NCBI RefSeq assembly: GCF_000420745.1 | Contig: NZ_ATVN01000016.1 | Location: 21,258-85,257, forward strand | Direction: 5' to 3' | DNA length: 64,000 nucleotides | Source: Pseudorhodobacter ferrugineus DSM 5888 | Lineage (GTDB): Bacteria; Pseudomonadota; Alphaproteobacteria; Rhodobacterales; Rhodobacteraceae | Shown: positions 54,265-63,197 of the stretch, piece by piece | Numbering within the stretch: the first letter of the stretch is position 1 | Layout of the letters: each line of letters begins with the position of its first letter | Position numbers and translations under genes: made by a program | Notes under the pieces: model-generated | What the model was told of the DNA's origin: nothing | Database searches by the model: none | Seen by the model: the letters and a program-made list of their open reading frames with translations, nothing else

Positions 54265-55318
54265 TGGCTCAAATGACCGGCTGGCAGTGTTGCCAACGAT
54301 GCTTGACGTCCCCCGCCTCGAAGACATGGAGGCTCGCTTTTTGGCGTTTTGGACCACGATGCGGCGGAACATCCATGGCTATGACCGCAAGGCAAAGCTG
54401 GACTTCATCATGGAACGTAAAGCCAAGAACCTAGCCGCCGACGCACATAAGCGCCGCCTTCAAGAGGCAGGGCTATCCTCGGTCAAAGCTGACGCGCGGC
54501 CTGCGATCATCGCGCTGGCGCAAAAGGGCGGCAGACTGATCGGGCCCATAACGGCTGATGAAGTCCACGCACTGGTCGCCGCGCTACATGCCGAAAGCGG
54601 CTGGATGCGCGATGTTTCGACTTGGATCATGCACCAGATGCTTCGGCATGTAGCAGAAGGCGGGCACGGTGCCGCGCTGCCGCCGATGATCCTCACAGGC
54701 CCACCGGGTATCGGCAAATCTCATTACGCACGAAGGTTCGCAGAGCTGGCTGGCCTGCCGGTCCGCATGATCGACGTGGGCGGCGGAAGCGCAGGTTTCC
54801 GCATCAGTGGCACTGAAAAAGGTTGGGGAACCGAACAACCCGGTATTCCAGTTGAGACGATCCTAGCATCTAGGGTCGCCAACCCGTTGATGATCGTCGA
54901 CGAAGTCGACAAGGCAGGCACCGCCTACAGCACGCGCGGTTCATCCAGTAGTTTGACGACCTCATTGCTGCAAATGCTTGAACCGAACACCGCGCGGCAT
55001 TTCGAATGCCCGTTTCACAGGATCCCGTTCAATATGTCGCGGGTCATGTGGATTATGACCGCAAATGATGTGGACCGGATTCCCGCACCTTTGCGCGACC
55101 GCTCACGCGTGTTCGTCTTGCCACAGCTTTCTGCAGTCGACGCAATGGCGCATTTTGATCGGCTGTCATCATCGTCGGAAACGACAGATGAAGAGGAGTT
55201 GGATCGTTGCCGCAGCTTCATCGAGCAGATGTCGGATAGTTCAGGTGGGATTAGCCTCCGGCAGATCGGACGGTTGGCCGAAGCGGTGAGGTCGCGCCCT
55301 AAAGCGATTTACAATTGA
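54257..55318 (+). CDS. Lon-like AAA+ ATPase without a protease domain
   Basis: 353 aa. N-terminal helical region (about residues 1-140), then an AAA+ core: Walker A GPPGIGKS (148-155), the pore-loop region with FRISGTEKGWGTEQPG, Walker B LMIVDEVDK (211-219), sensor 1 in VMWIMTANDVD, arginine-finger region RDRSRVF. The block order and wording resemble the Lon ATPase module (GPPGxGK, then NPLxxxDExDK), but no C-terminal Ser-Lys protease domain follows. Ribosome site AAGGAG upstream. Shares an operon-like overlap with the leader ORF; the metallophosphoesterase follows 190 bases on. Accessory-region origin; job unknown. Confidence 0.8.
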   Translation: MYNGSNDRLAVLPTMLDVPRLEDMEARFLAFWTTMRRNIHGYDRKAKLDFIMERKAKNLAADAHKRRLQEAGLSSVKADARPAIIALAQKGGRLIGPITADEVHALVAALHAESGWMRDVSTWIMHQMLRHVAEGGHGAALPPMILTGPPGIGKSHYARRFAELAGLPVRMIDVGGGSAGFRISGTEKGWGTEQPGIPVETILASRVANPLMIVDEVDKAGTAYSTRGSSSSLTTSLLQMLEPNTARHFECPFHRIPFNMSRVMWIMTANDVDRIPAPLRDRSRVFVLPQLSAVDAMAHFDRLSSSSETTDEEELDRCRSFIEQMSDSSGGISLRQIGRLAEAVRSRPKAIYN

Positions 55319-55508
55319 AACTGTGTCGGCTCTCTTTCAAGGGCCGACAGCACCCTGCTTGGAAACAATCAGATTGACGGGGCAGAACCGTTGTCTCGTT
55401 TATTGCTTGGCTCTCGATGCAACAACACAAACAATGGGAGGGTGCCAAAGTCGTCGTTATTTTCCCATTTCGAATTGTGTCATGAAAGCAATCTCAGGAG
55501 CACGTATC

Positions 55509-56297
55509 GTGAAACTTTTTGTTCTGGCAGACCTCCACCTCGACGAAATCACAGATGGTGGTTTTTTGGCCCGTCTTGGTGAGGCAATATTTCGCGTCGG
55601 ACGAGAAGCGGACGTCATGATTGTCGCGGGCGATTTGGCCGAGTTTGCAATCGGTAAATGGCCGTCTGCATTGCGTTGGCTTGGCACGCTCTATCCCTCG
55701 GCAAAGACCGTGATTGTCCCCGGAAATCATGACTATTACGGTGGTAATATCAGCACGTTAGATGATCAGCTTGAACGTATCTGCGCTGAGGCGGGCTGCA
55801 ATTTTGGCCAATGTCGGCGCATCGTTTTGGGAAGCACGCAAGTTCTTATGGCAACACTGTGGACCGACATGAATCTGTTCGGAGCAAACGGCAAAGACGC
55901 CGCTGCAGATTCACAATTGGATGCACGAAACATGATGCCTGATTATGCAGACTACGCCATCACGGTTGGTAATCCTGAACGACAGCTGCACCCAAATGAC
56001 ACCATAGCTGTGCATCAAAAGCACAAAGCGTGGTTGTTGTCGGAGCTGTCTCGGTCGTGGGCAGGCAAAACGGCGGTCGTGACACATCATGCGCCATCTT
56101 CAGCCGCAATCGGAGAAATGACGCCCCTCTCGCCCTGTTTCGCGAGCGATCTGACAGATGAGATCGAAAAGTATAAGCCCGAAGCTTGGCTGTTTGGCCA
56201 TACGCACAAACACGCGGAACTGCGGATGGCAGGGGTTTGCCCGTCCCTGGGGCTCCCTGCAGAATTAGGTTCTTTTTGTCGCCCAAGCGGCGCATGA
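55509..56297 (+). pseudogene. Metallophosphoesterase, 3'-truncated by a deletion junction
   Basis: Calcineurin-like phosphoesterase: MKLFVLADLHLDE (D-x-H), GDLAEF, GNHDYYG, HHAPS and GHTHKH supply the five metal-binding motifs. GTG at 55509 has CAGGAG 9 bases upstream; ATG at 55482 is an alternative. After GHTHKHAELRMAG (about base 56240) the sequence turns into the antisense of a McrB-like P-loop gene, and the last 18 or so codons are not homologous. So the natural C-terminus is lost. Core metal motifs survive, hence activity is still possible. It follows the AAA gene. Confidence 0.75.
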
Positions 56298-57279
56298 TGT
56301 TGGTCAGAGCATCAGTGGACATAAAGCCACCTTCGGCGATGATATCCTCAACCGTATAGGTGATTGCTATAGAATTATCTTCAGTCGCCTCGGTGTCGCC
56401 TTCAATAACGCTCAGAGGCTCTGCTTCAATGGCGAATTTTTCTGCCCAGTAGGGCTGTTTCAAGAAGTGAGCGTAATCCTGTTCCCCATTCTCGAACGTA
56501 AAAGCCACCAAGCGTCTCGCTAGTTCATCATCTTCAATGCGCGCGCGGACGACGGTTGTGCGATAGGTATATAAAAACCATTCCCGCGCAGGATCCAAAG
56601 CCTCCCAATTCACGTCAACGGTTTGGCCATCATCACGAACGCCGGTAATTGTGCCGACCGCCTTGATCTTCATAGCACTTACTGGGCGCCCGTAGTTTTC
56701 AAATGGCACGTCCTTTTTGCGAACATATGATGTCTTGATCGCAATCCGGTCGCCTAACTTCATCTGCCGCACAAGTTTTGAAAACTTATCGTCATAACCG
56801 TTTGCCCAAATCGCGTCAGAAACGAACCTGTCAGTTTGATCAACATTGTCCCAACTGGCACCGACGAACCAGTAGTTTGTTCCATCCGGGACAACTTCAT
56901 CCTCGGGCGCCGATTCGTCATCTTCTTTGCCTTTGAACTTCGTTTGCACCCCTTTGAAAAGTGCGACAGCCGCTTCGTCTGAAAGATCAGCCGCCAAGCC
57001 AGCCTCAGTCAGCGCCCAAACGCCACGCTCAGGCGCATACATTAAACCGGCTTTTGTTAAATAAAACCTTGCCCAAGCAATGCTGTTCTCAAACTTTGGC
57101 TTCCCGTTGGAATTCACCTGATCGCGGATTTCATCAGGAATGCCATACTTATCCGCAATACTTGCGAAAACCTCACGCGGTTTTGCAGGCCTACCAAGCG
57201 TTCGAAGCGTGTCAAGAACTGGACGAAAGTAACTTACAAATTGCGGAGCACCATCTATCTTGTCTTCGTAAACCTTCAC
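56244..57279 (-). pseudogene. McrB-like restriction protein, truncated at its P-loop
   Basis: N-terminal Mrr_N-type winged helix (about residues 12-95: FVSYFRPVLDTLRTLGRPAK), a middle EVE/PUA-like domain (about 125-255: NYWFVGASWDNVDQTDRF), then the start of an AAA+ GTPase/ATPase, LILQGAPGTGK. The frame breaks right after GTGK at about 56243; the rest reads antisense to the metallophosphoesterase. McrB proteins are the motor of modification-dependent restriction with McrC, which is absent. GTG at 57279 with GGGGAGA upstream is the start. The residual open frame runs to 55960 but is not homologous past the junction. Confidence 0.75.
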
Positions 57280-57413
57280 GCGAAATCTCCCCGAAATGGC
57301 GCGAAACGGCCATTTGGCTGATATGTTAGCTGACAATAGGTTGCTGGCAATGGGGTATGAACAGTGAATGGAAATCAATCGGAGTGTCGTTTGACTCTCG
57401 AAGGAATGGCCCC

Positions 57414-57893
57414 CTATGCAGTTCTGCCCCAGCGGATGCAGACTTCGCGGTGTTGTTCGTATATCGCACGGGCATCACCGCTATACTCAATTCCAGCGGC
57501 GTCGAGGCCCTTCAAAAAGCCCTCACATACAGCTTCGTTTGTCTTGCCGCCAGCATTCCCCAACATTGCTGTCAGTTGCGGCAACTCGTTGTGAACGCAG
57601 TAGATGCAAAGACGATCGAGATTTAGAGCGCCGGTTACCCAATTGCCCCAATTGTCTTTGCTTTCATCGAACACACCGGACGCGATAGCCAGATGCTTGA
57701 AGTCGGTAGGTGCGCCTGTTTTTGCTGCTTCGATCAGGTGATCAATTGCCCGCTTCAGTTCGAAACCCTTGACGATTCTGGTCGAAAGCTCAGCCATTGC
57801 AGCGACGCATAGCTCGGCGGTCATTTTGCCCGCATCTCTGTGGCGAGATATGATCAGCTCAAGTTGCTCAGGTGTTTTAGTTTTCAGGTCCAT
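57414..57893 (-). CDS. Hypothetical protein, 159 aa
   Basis: Starts at ATG 57893 with GAGG upstream; ends 135 bases before the McrB-like start on the same strand. Sequence is helical with a Cys-containing segment (LDRLCIYCVHNELPQL) and ends RWGRTA. No family recognised. By position it may be the upstream partner of the McrB-like gene. Confidence 0.6.
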   Translation of the reverse strand: MDLKTKTPEQLELIISRHRDAGKMTAELCVAAMAELSTRIVKGFELKRAIDHLIEAAKTGAPTDFKHLAIASGVFDESKDNWGNWVTGALNLDRLCIYCVHNELPQLTAMLGNAGGKTNEAVCEGFLKGLDAAGIEYSGDARAIYEQHREVCIRWGRTA

Positions 57894-58222
57894 TGCTCTG
57901 CCTCTTTTTAAAGGAACATCCTCATGCAGATTTTTGTTGCAAACAAGGTGCCTTTATTCGACCAGACTGACTATCGGCTCCGGAACCGACGCCAATTTCA
58001 GATATCGACCCGATCCGATGACAGGGAACAGGTTAAGACTACTTCCTCCCCGATTTCTTAGCCGGACTGAAAGCAAGCGAAATATTTGACCTGATAGGCG
58101 TTGTAGCCTTAGTTCATCAAGTTCTGTGCCCATCGGTTCCCCGCCGGGCATGGCCTTTCTTCTACTGCCGCAGAAATTGCCCGGCCATAGCCCTTGTCCA
58201 GCAAGCTGAAATCTCTGGGTGT
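57894..58222. other. Intergenic region between ORF159 and the left direct repeat
   Basis: About 330 bases. No supported gene; a minus-strand frame continues in from the repeat without a recognisable product. Probably debris of an insertion element. Confidence 0.4.
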
Positions 58223-58373
58223 TGATTTCCGTGTCGGATTGACCCATTTTTTTTCATTTGGCGCTGAGCCCTCTGCAACATGATAATCTCATGAAAAGGC
58301 GGCGGAATTCTTGATGCCAGTGGGTCAAGGCGTTTCGGAAAACTGGGGATCAATTCCTCGCAGAATTCAACAG
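58223..58373. repeat. Direct repeat, left copy (about 150 bp)
   Basis: About 151 bases nearly identical to 62249-62396 in the same orientation, differing by a few substitutions/indels in the poly-T run and at GGATCAA vs GGCCAA. It begins TTGATTTCCGTGTCGGATTG and ends GCAGAATTCAACA. Its outer edge (TGTTGATT...TGACCC) resembles the IS21-like terminus at 63664, so it may be an IS fragment. It ends 10 bases past the CHAT gene stop. Confidence 0.85.
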
Positions 58374-58382
58374 TCACACACA

Positions 58383-60515
58383 TTAACAGTATAAGGTTGC
58401 CGCACCCCATGACAATATGCTCTCCAATCGAGGCTTGGCGTGATCTGAACCCAAAATTCTTACAACTTCGTGGTCGCCGATATATGCCCCTAAATGGGCT
58501 ACTATTTTTTCTTGAGAACTCAATATTTCTCGCGATGCACTTAGGCCACCGACCAAACCTCGATCCCTTATACATGAGAAATATACGACGCCGAATGCCA
58601 GCGCCGCGTATGTGTCAATGGGCCAGTTGTGAGTAACTGTCGCCTGAACATCTGCTGTAATGGCGCTGGCCACTCCAGTCGAGCCAATCCCGCCAATCAT
58701 TCTCGCAGCTCCACCGCTACAGATATTTGCTACGATGGCCCGCGATCGTTCCGGCTTCGGAAGGCAGGAGAAATCCTCGATATTGAAAACTTCATAGTTT
58801 TCGAGCACAAGGCCACTTTCCAGAACGTCGTTAGGATCATGATTTCCGTGACCAGTTATCCATAAAAGTTCATAATCCCAAGACGACCAAAATTCACAAA
58901 ATTCCTTTTTACCGGTAGGGCCTGCCCAAACCTGAACATCTATTCCTACCTCCATTCCTAATCTTGAAATCGCGTCAACTTCGACCTCGGTGGTGTGCGT
59001 TTCCCCGGGCCATATCAGAACTCGTTTAACCTCGGGAGCGGCGAAGCGAGATGAAAGCGATATATTTTGAGACAAACCCTGAATTAGATCCCTGTCTACC
59101 AGCGGAGTAAGCGGAACGGGGTGGTTTGGGAAGGGGAGTAAAAATTTAAGATTGGCATTCTTGGAAATAACTTTTGACGCTTCCTCAATTTTATAGTGGT
59201 CCAGGACTTGTTTTTCCAATGCCGGACCATTTTCTGGGGCCGGCGCGCCACGAAGTCTGAAGTTAATTTTCGGATTTCTGTCACCGGCAGGTCCGCGAAA
59301 ATAGTCATTGAAGGCTTCCGACGCGACACCAAGCATCTGCTCCAGGCTCGAGAGAACGTCTTGGTCGTCTGGTGACCACGACGTGTCAGGCCCGACCCAA
59401 GCAACACCATCGCCATTATTAGGCATAACGAGAAGTGTTTGCTGAGCCATCTCCGGGTCATATGGCCTCCCATACCATGAACTTAGGACCTCTATCACGG
59501 CGCCCAGATCAGCGTCTTTGCTCAGCAGTAGGAGCAGCGGGTAGAGGAGCGTAATGCGCGCCTCCATTACAATATCTGTTCTGATTCTGTTTCCTTGGCT
59601 GCTCTCCACGACGGCACGAAACTTCTGGATCTCGTGAATGATCTCAACTTTTCGCTCCAACCACTTCTCGTGGCAAGTTGTTGCGACATTCAAAAATTGA
59701 AGGCGCTCATGATCACGAAACCCTCCTGGGTAGGTTGCAAGAAAATGTGCTGCGACCTCCTCTGGAGGCCTCGTTGCATATTTTGACCCAGGTCCAATCA
59801 GCAAGCTGGCGAACCTAACTTTCTGTTCGTCGGTAATTAATGGCATTTCTAACCAGCTCTCAGCTGAGGCTATTAGATCGGGAAGAGTTTCATGGTCGAC
59901 ATGTGCGGCCCAGTTTATTAGAAATAACAACGCCTCTATTCCAGAACCAGCATCTGGGCCATCTGCTTCCGAGATCGCGTGCCCTAAGCAGTAGTAAAAG
60001 TGATTTCTTGCAAGTTCATCCAATCCACCGAACTTTACTGCTACATAGTAGGCAGACGAGATCCAGTCAGTGAGGAACTGAATGGAGAAATTGTTTATGG
60101 TTCCACTCGCGCGGTCAAAGGGTGGAAGTGAAAAATCGGCTTCTTCGCCTCCTCCGTTAATTTTGTAGTTGCGCGATATCGACCATAATATCCAATCGTA
60201 GGCTTGGGCCAGCTCCCCAACGTTTTTGAGCCGATGAATGAAGGGTTGAGAGACGGCAAACTTTATAGCGTCAATGATAAGATGATCCTGCTCTCTAATC
60301 ACTGAAACAGTCAAAGCGGAAAGGTCTTTTCGCAAAAAAACTCCGCGTTCAAGAAATCCTTTTTGCTCAAGTTTCTGAGATAAAATAGTATCTTGAAACA
60401 GTGCTTGCGCGAGATTTAAGCCAGCTTCATCTGTCCAGTCAAAATCAGACTCCCACAAAAAATTGGAAGGTTGAACCTTACTGAAGTATTGAAACATCTC
60501 TTTAAGCGATGGCAT
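58383..60515 (-). CDS. CHAT domain (caspase-like) peptidase with a novel N-terminal region
   Basis: 710 aa. The C-terminal ~240 residues (about 465-710) read as a CHAT caspase-family protease: WITGHGNHD carries His556, VANICSGGAA carries Cys599, then GVASAITADVQATVTHNWPI and the final SWGAATLYC. His-Cys dyad intact. The N-terminal ~450 residues are mostly helical with no repeat or family I recognise. Gene is visibly more A+T-rich than the core genes, suggesting transfer. CHAT proteases are used in anti-phage abortive systems (with gasdermins or with CRISPR type III-E). No gasdermin or CRISPR is adjacent; upstream lies the IS110 element, which may have separated it from a partner. Confidence 0.82.
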   Translation of the reverse strand: MPSLKEMFQYFSKVQPSNFLWESDFDWTDEAGLNLAQALFQDTILSQKLEQKGFLERGVFLRKDLSALTVSVIREQDHLIIDAIKFAVSQPFIHRLKNVGELAQAYDWILWSISRNYKINGGGEEADFSLPPFDRASGTINNFSIQFLTDWISSAYYVAVKFGGLDELARNHFYYCLGHAISEADGPDAGSGIEALLFLINWAAHVDHETLPDLIASAESWLEMPLITDEQKVRFASLLIGPGSKYATRPPEEVAAHFLATYPGGFRDHERLQFLNVATTCHEKWLERKVEIIHEIQKFRAVVESSQGNRIRTDIVMEARITLLYPLLLLLSKDADLGAVIEVLSSWYGRPYDPEMAQQTLLVMPNNGDGVAWVGPDTSWSPDDQDVLSSLEQMLGVASEAFNDYFRGPAGDRNPKINFRLRGAPAPENGPALEKQVLDHYKIEEASKVISKNANLKFLLPFPNHPVPLTPLVDRDLIQGLSQNISLSSRFAAPEVKRVLIWPGETHTTEVEVDAISRLGMEVGIDVQVWAGPTGKKEFCEFWSSWDYELLWITGHGNHDPNDVLESGLVLENYEVFNIEDFSCLPKPERSRAIVANICSGGAARMIGGIGSTGVASAITADVQATVTHNWPIDTYAALAFGVVYFSCIRDRGLVGGLSASREILSSQEKIVAHLGAYIGDHEVVRILGSDHAKPRLESILSWGAATLYC

Positions 60516-60540
60516 TTATTGGAATTCTCTCGATGATTAC

Positions 60541-60778
60541 AAAATTATACCTGTAGCGCGACAGGTAGTAGCGGAGGGTTCAGAACCTGAAAAACAGTAG
60601 GAACCACTATGTTACACGGCAGATTAGCCTGATTTTCGTCGAGAAGGAACTCTGACTTCCTTACGAAGCTGCCGTGCGGCATCAGGCAGCCCGCAAATTT
60701 CCGCTAATGGGATGTACCGGCTGCTTCACCCAGCAGGTTAGACTGAGCTTAGTTTCACCTGCATATAGGAGAAGTAGC
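60541..60778 (+). ncRNA. Candidate bridge-RNA segment of the IS110 element
   Basis: IS110 elements encode a structured bridge RNA in the non-coding end before the recombinase gene. This 238-base segment has several paired arms: TACCTGT/ACAGGTA (60548-60567), GGTTC/GAACC (60578-60588), and CACGGCAG (60615-60622) with CTGCCGTG (60669-60676) enclosing an inner AAGGAA/TTCCTT hairpin. The position and structure fit a bridge RNA; the guide loops and the exact transcript are not determined. Left IS boundary is also not defined. Confidence 0.5.
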
Positions 60779-61837
60779 ATGGCGAAGGTTGAGTTTGATG
60801 ATCTGATGTCGGTTGGCATCGATATTGGTAAAGACACATTTCACATTGTTGGTTTTGATCACGATGGGCAGCGTGTTCTGCGTAAGCAGATCAAACGCCT
60901 TGCATTGGTCACGATGTTCGAAAAGTTGCCGCGTTGTATTGTCGGAATGGAGGCGTGTCTGAGTGCTCACTTTGTCAGTCGCACGCTGCGCAAGATGGGT
61001 TTTGAGCCTCGGATTATTCCAGCGATCTACGTAAAACCGTTCAATAAGGGCCAGAAGAACGACTATAATGACGCGGAAGCCATCGCTGAAGCGGCGCTGC
61101 GTCCGAACTTGAATGCAGTCTCCGAGAAGAGCCAAGACCAGCTCGATTTGCAAGCATTGCATCGCGTGCGGTCACGTCTGGTGTCGCGTCGAACAGCAAC
61201 AATCAATCAGATCCGTGCGTTCCTGATCGAACAGGGCATAACGGTGCGCAAAGGTCTGCGCGCGTTGAAGAATTCCTTCGAAACCATTCTTGAAGAACGC
61301 AAAGATGAGATATCACTGCGGATGCGCAAGATACTCATCGGGCTCTATGGTGATTGGATGTGGATGGATGATCGGATCGATACAGTCTCAAAAGAGATCG
61401 AGGACATCAGCCGGACGGAAGAGAACTGCGTCAACGTGATGACGGTGCCTGGAATTGGCCCGATGATCTCGACGGCGATGGTGGCGGCTGTCGGTGAAGG
61501 TGAGGCCTTTGATCGTGGTCGTGACTTTGCGGCTTGGGTGGGGTTGGTCCCTCGACAATACAGCACGGGCGGCCGAACTATATTGGGACGGATCACCAAA
61601 CGTGGAAGCAGGTATTTACGCATGCTGTTCGTTCAGGCGGCTAAGGTTATCCTGATGCGACCCCACCGATGGCCGGACTTCAGCTTCGGTGCATGGCTCA
61701 CCCGCGCATCAGAGCGAATGCATCGCAATAAGCTGGCAATCGCTTTGGCGAACAAATTGGCCCGGATGGCGTGGAGCATATTGAGACATAAAACGGCGTT
61801 TGATGCGCCCAGAGATGAGATCATGGCTGGCGTCTAA
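60779..61837 (+). CDS. IS110 family transposase (DEDD recombinase)
   Basis: 352 aa. The RuvC-like DEDD domain starts with GIDIGKDTFHIV, has GMEAC and the KNDYNDAEAIAEAALRPN block; the C-terminal transposase_20 domain has MTVPGIGPMISTAMVAA and the serine-containing GLVPRQYSTGGR. ATG at 60779 has AGGAGAAG upstream; the open frame runs to 60674. Full length, so probably active. Bridge-RNA guided recombinase in the known IS110 members. Confidence 0.95.
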   Translation: MAKVEFDDLMSVGIDIGKDTFHIVGFDHDGQRVLRKQIKRLALVTMFEKLPRCIVGMEACLSAHFVSRTLRKMGFEPRIIPAIYVKPFNKGQKNDYNDAEAIAEAALRPNLNAVSEKSQDQLDLQALHRVRSRLVSRRTATINQIRAFLIEQGITVRKGLRALKNSFETILEERKDEISLRMRKILIGLYGDWMWMDDRIDTVSKEIEDISRTEENCVNVMTVPGIGPMISTAMVAAVGEGEAFDRGRDFAAWVGLVPRQYSTGGRTILGRITKRGSRYLRMLFVQAAKVILMRPHRWPDFSFGAWLTRASERMHRNKLAIALANKLARMAWSILRHKTAFDAPRDEIMAGV

Positions 61838-62248
61838 GGCACAACCAAGATCCAAAGAAGTTCGCGATAGATAGAAAGCATGGAACGGAAATATTACGCC
61901 CCCAGAGTCTGACGGCCCAAATGGTCAAAATCGACCTGTCCGGTAATGAGATCACGGTGCGAGCGTAACCCCAACAAGGCCACGACCCGCGTGTCGATCA
62001 ACAGGCCGGATACATATGAGCGACTTCCGAGAACATGCCAGAAATCATTTGCGAACAGCAGCCGGTACATACATTTGGGCCGATTACGCTAGCCAAGGCA
62101 TGGTCGGCACAGGAAACCGGAAGCGCGAGTTCTCTGGCTATTCGCCCAGTTGAAAATTGGGGGACTACCCAAGGCCAAGCGCTTCCATCGGAAAAATAGT
62201 TCGAAGTTGACACTCGAAACGTTCGGCATCCGCGAATAAGTCGATGTT
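61838..62248. other. Debris between IS110 and right direct repeat
   Basis: About 411 bases that include the 3' end of the IS110 element and unidentified remnants. No supported gene, RNA or repeat; possibly the end of another insertion sequence. Confidence 0.4.
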
Positions 62249-62396
62249 TTGATTTCCGTGTCGGATTGACCAATTTTTTCATTTGGCGCTGAGCCCTCTG
62301 CAACATGATAATCTCATGAAAAGCCGGCGGAATTCTTGATGCCAGTGGGTCAAGGCGTTTCGGAAAACTGGGGCCAATTCCTCGCAGAATTCAACA
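62249..62396. repeat. Direct repeat, right copy (about 148 bp)
   Basis: Counterpart of 58223-58373, same orientation. The two copies enclose the CHAT gene and the IS110 element. Recombination between them would delete about 4 kb containing both. Confidence 0.85.
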
Positions 62397-62465
62397 TTAA
62401 CGACAGCAGATTGCCGCTCAACAAACCCTTGTTTTAGGTAAATCGTTAGAGCGCTGATTCTAACA

Positions 62466-63197
62466 TCAAATCAGGTTCAGAAGCACATCCATTGTCAAAG
62501 CCGTGCCAGCGCCGATACCGACCAGCTCCAGCATGGACCTGAGCTGACGTGCATCAACCACTTGACCCGTAAGCGCTGCCTTTGCTTGGAGAGCGCCGCC
62601 TACGAGGACCGATGTCATAACCCCGTCTTGGATCAAGTGGCCGAGGCTTTCACCTGCCAAGTCTTCAAGCGTCTTGCGGGTCAGATCTGCGATTTCATCG
62701 TTGCTTACATTGGAGTCGAATAGCCGACCGGCGAACGCATCGCCGCTGGCGGCAAAAGCTTCGGATGTAACCATAATGTCGGTGTCCGGGTAACGTGCGA
62801 AGTGCTCTACGATCGCGGACGGACCCTGCACCGCTTTGAGCTGCACCTCATGGATCACATTATCCTCTATCCAAAATTCGATGTCGGCACCTGGATGGTT
62901 GGTTGCGTCGAACAGACTGGCCGTTACGGTATCTCCGTCCAGATTTTCCGCCTGAGCCACCAGCATTTCGTGAAAGATACCCTTCACATTCGACGTGACA
63001 CCACGCAGTTGATCAGGATTCATGCCACAGACATACGCGCCCAGTTCATCGTCTGATGCCTGACCAAGTGATGTCTTCGAGCGGCGGAGTGCATCGAGCA
63101 CCAGTTCTTGATCTGCGGTCCAGCCGGATACTTTTCCAGCGATCAATTGCTGAAGGGTAACGGCGATTGCGACTGCCGCACTGCGATGATGTCTCAT
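62466..63197 (-). CDS. Hypothetical protein with PD-(D/E)xK-like nuclease motif
   Basis: 243 aa. After a helical N-terminal part (about 1-70), the segment FHEMLVAQAENLDG, NHPGADIEFWIEDN and HEVQLKA gives E77, D105 and E117/Q119-x-K121, the D-(E/Q)-x-K arrangement of restriction-endonuclease-like folds. The C-terminal ~80 residues are hydrophobic and glycine/alanine-rich (VLVGGALQAKAAL). It overlaps the upstream gene by 4 bases (ATGA), so the two are translated together. No family name recognised; assignment rests on motif and order. Confidence 0.65.
   Translation of the reverse strand: MRHHRSAAVAIAVTLQQLIAGKVSGWTADQELVLDALRRSKTSLGQASDDELGAYVCGMNPDQLRGVTSNVKGIFHEMLVAQAENLDGDTVTASLFDATNHPGADIEFWIEDNVIHEVQLKAVQGPSAIVEHFARYPDTDIMVTSEAFAASGDAFAGRLFDSNVSNDEIADLTRKTLEDLAGESLGHLIQDGVMTSVLVGGALQAKAALTGQVVDARQLRSMLELVGIGAGTALTMDVLLNLI

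Larger units (their letters stand above)
60541..61900 (+). mobile_element. IS110-family insertion sequence (approximate limits)
   Basis: Contains the IS110 transposase at 60779-61837 plus the structured 5' non-coding segment. IS110 elements lack classic terminal inverted repeats, so the ends cannot be fixed by eye; the limits are approximate. It lies just upstream of the CHAT gene (start 60515). Confidence 0.6.

Noticed and set aside
58223..62396. Possible CRISPR array
   Set aside because: Only two repeat copies, about 4 kb apart and about 150 bases each, with genes between them; no short regularly spaced repeats anywhere in the window.
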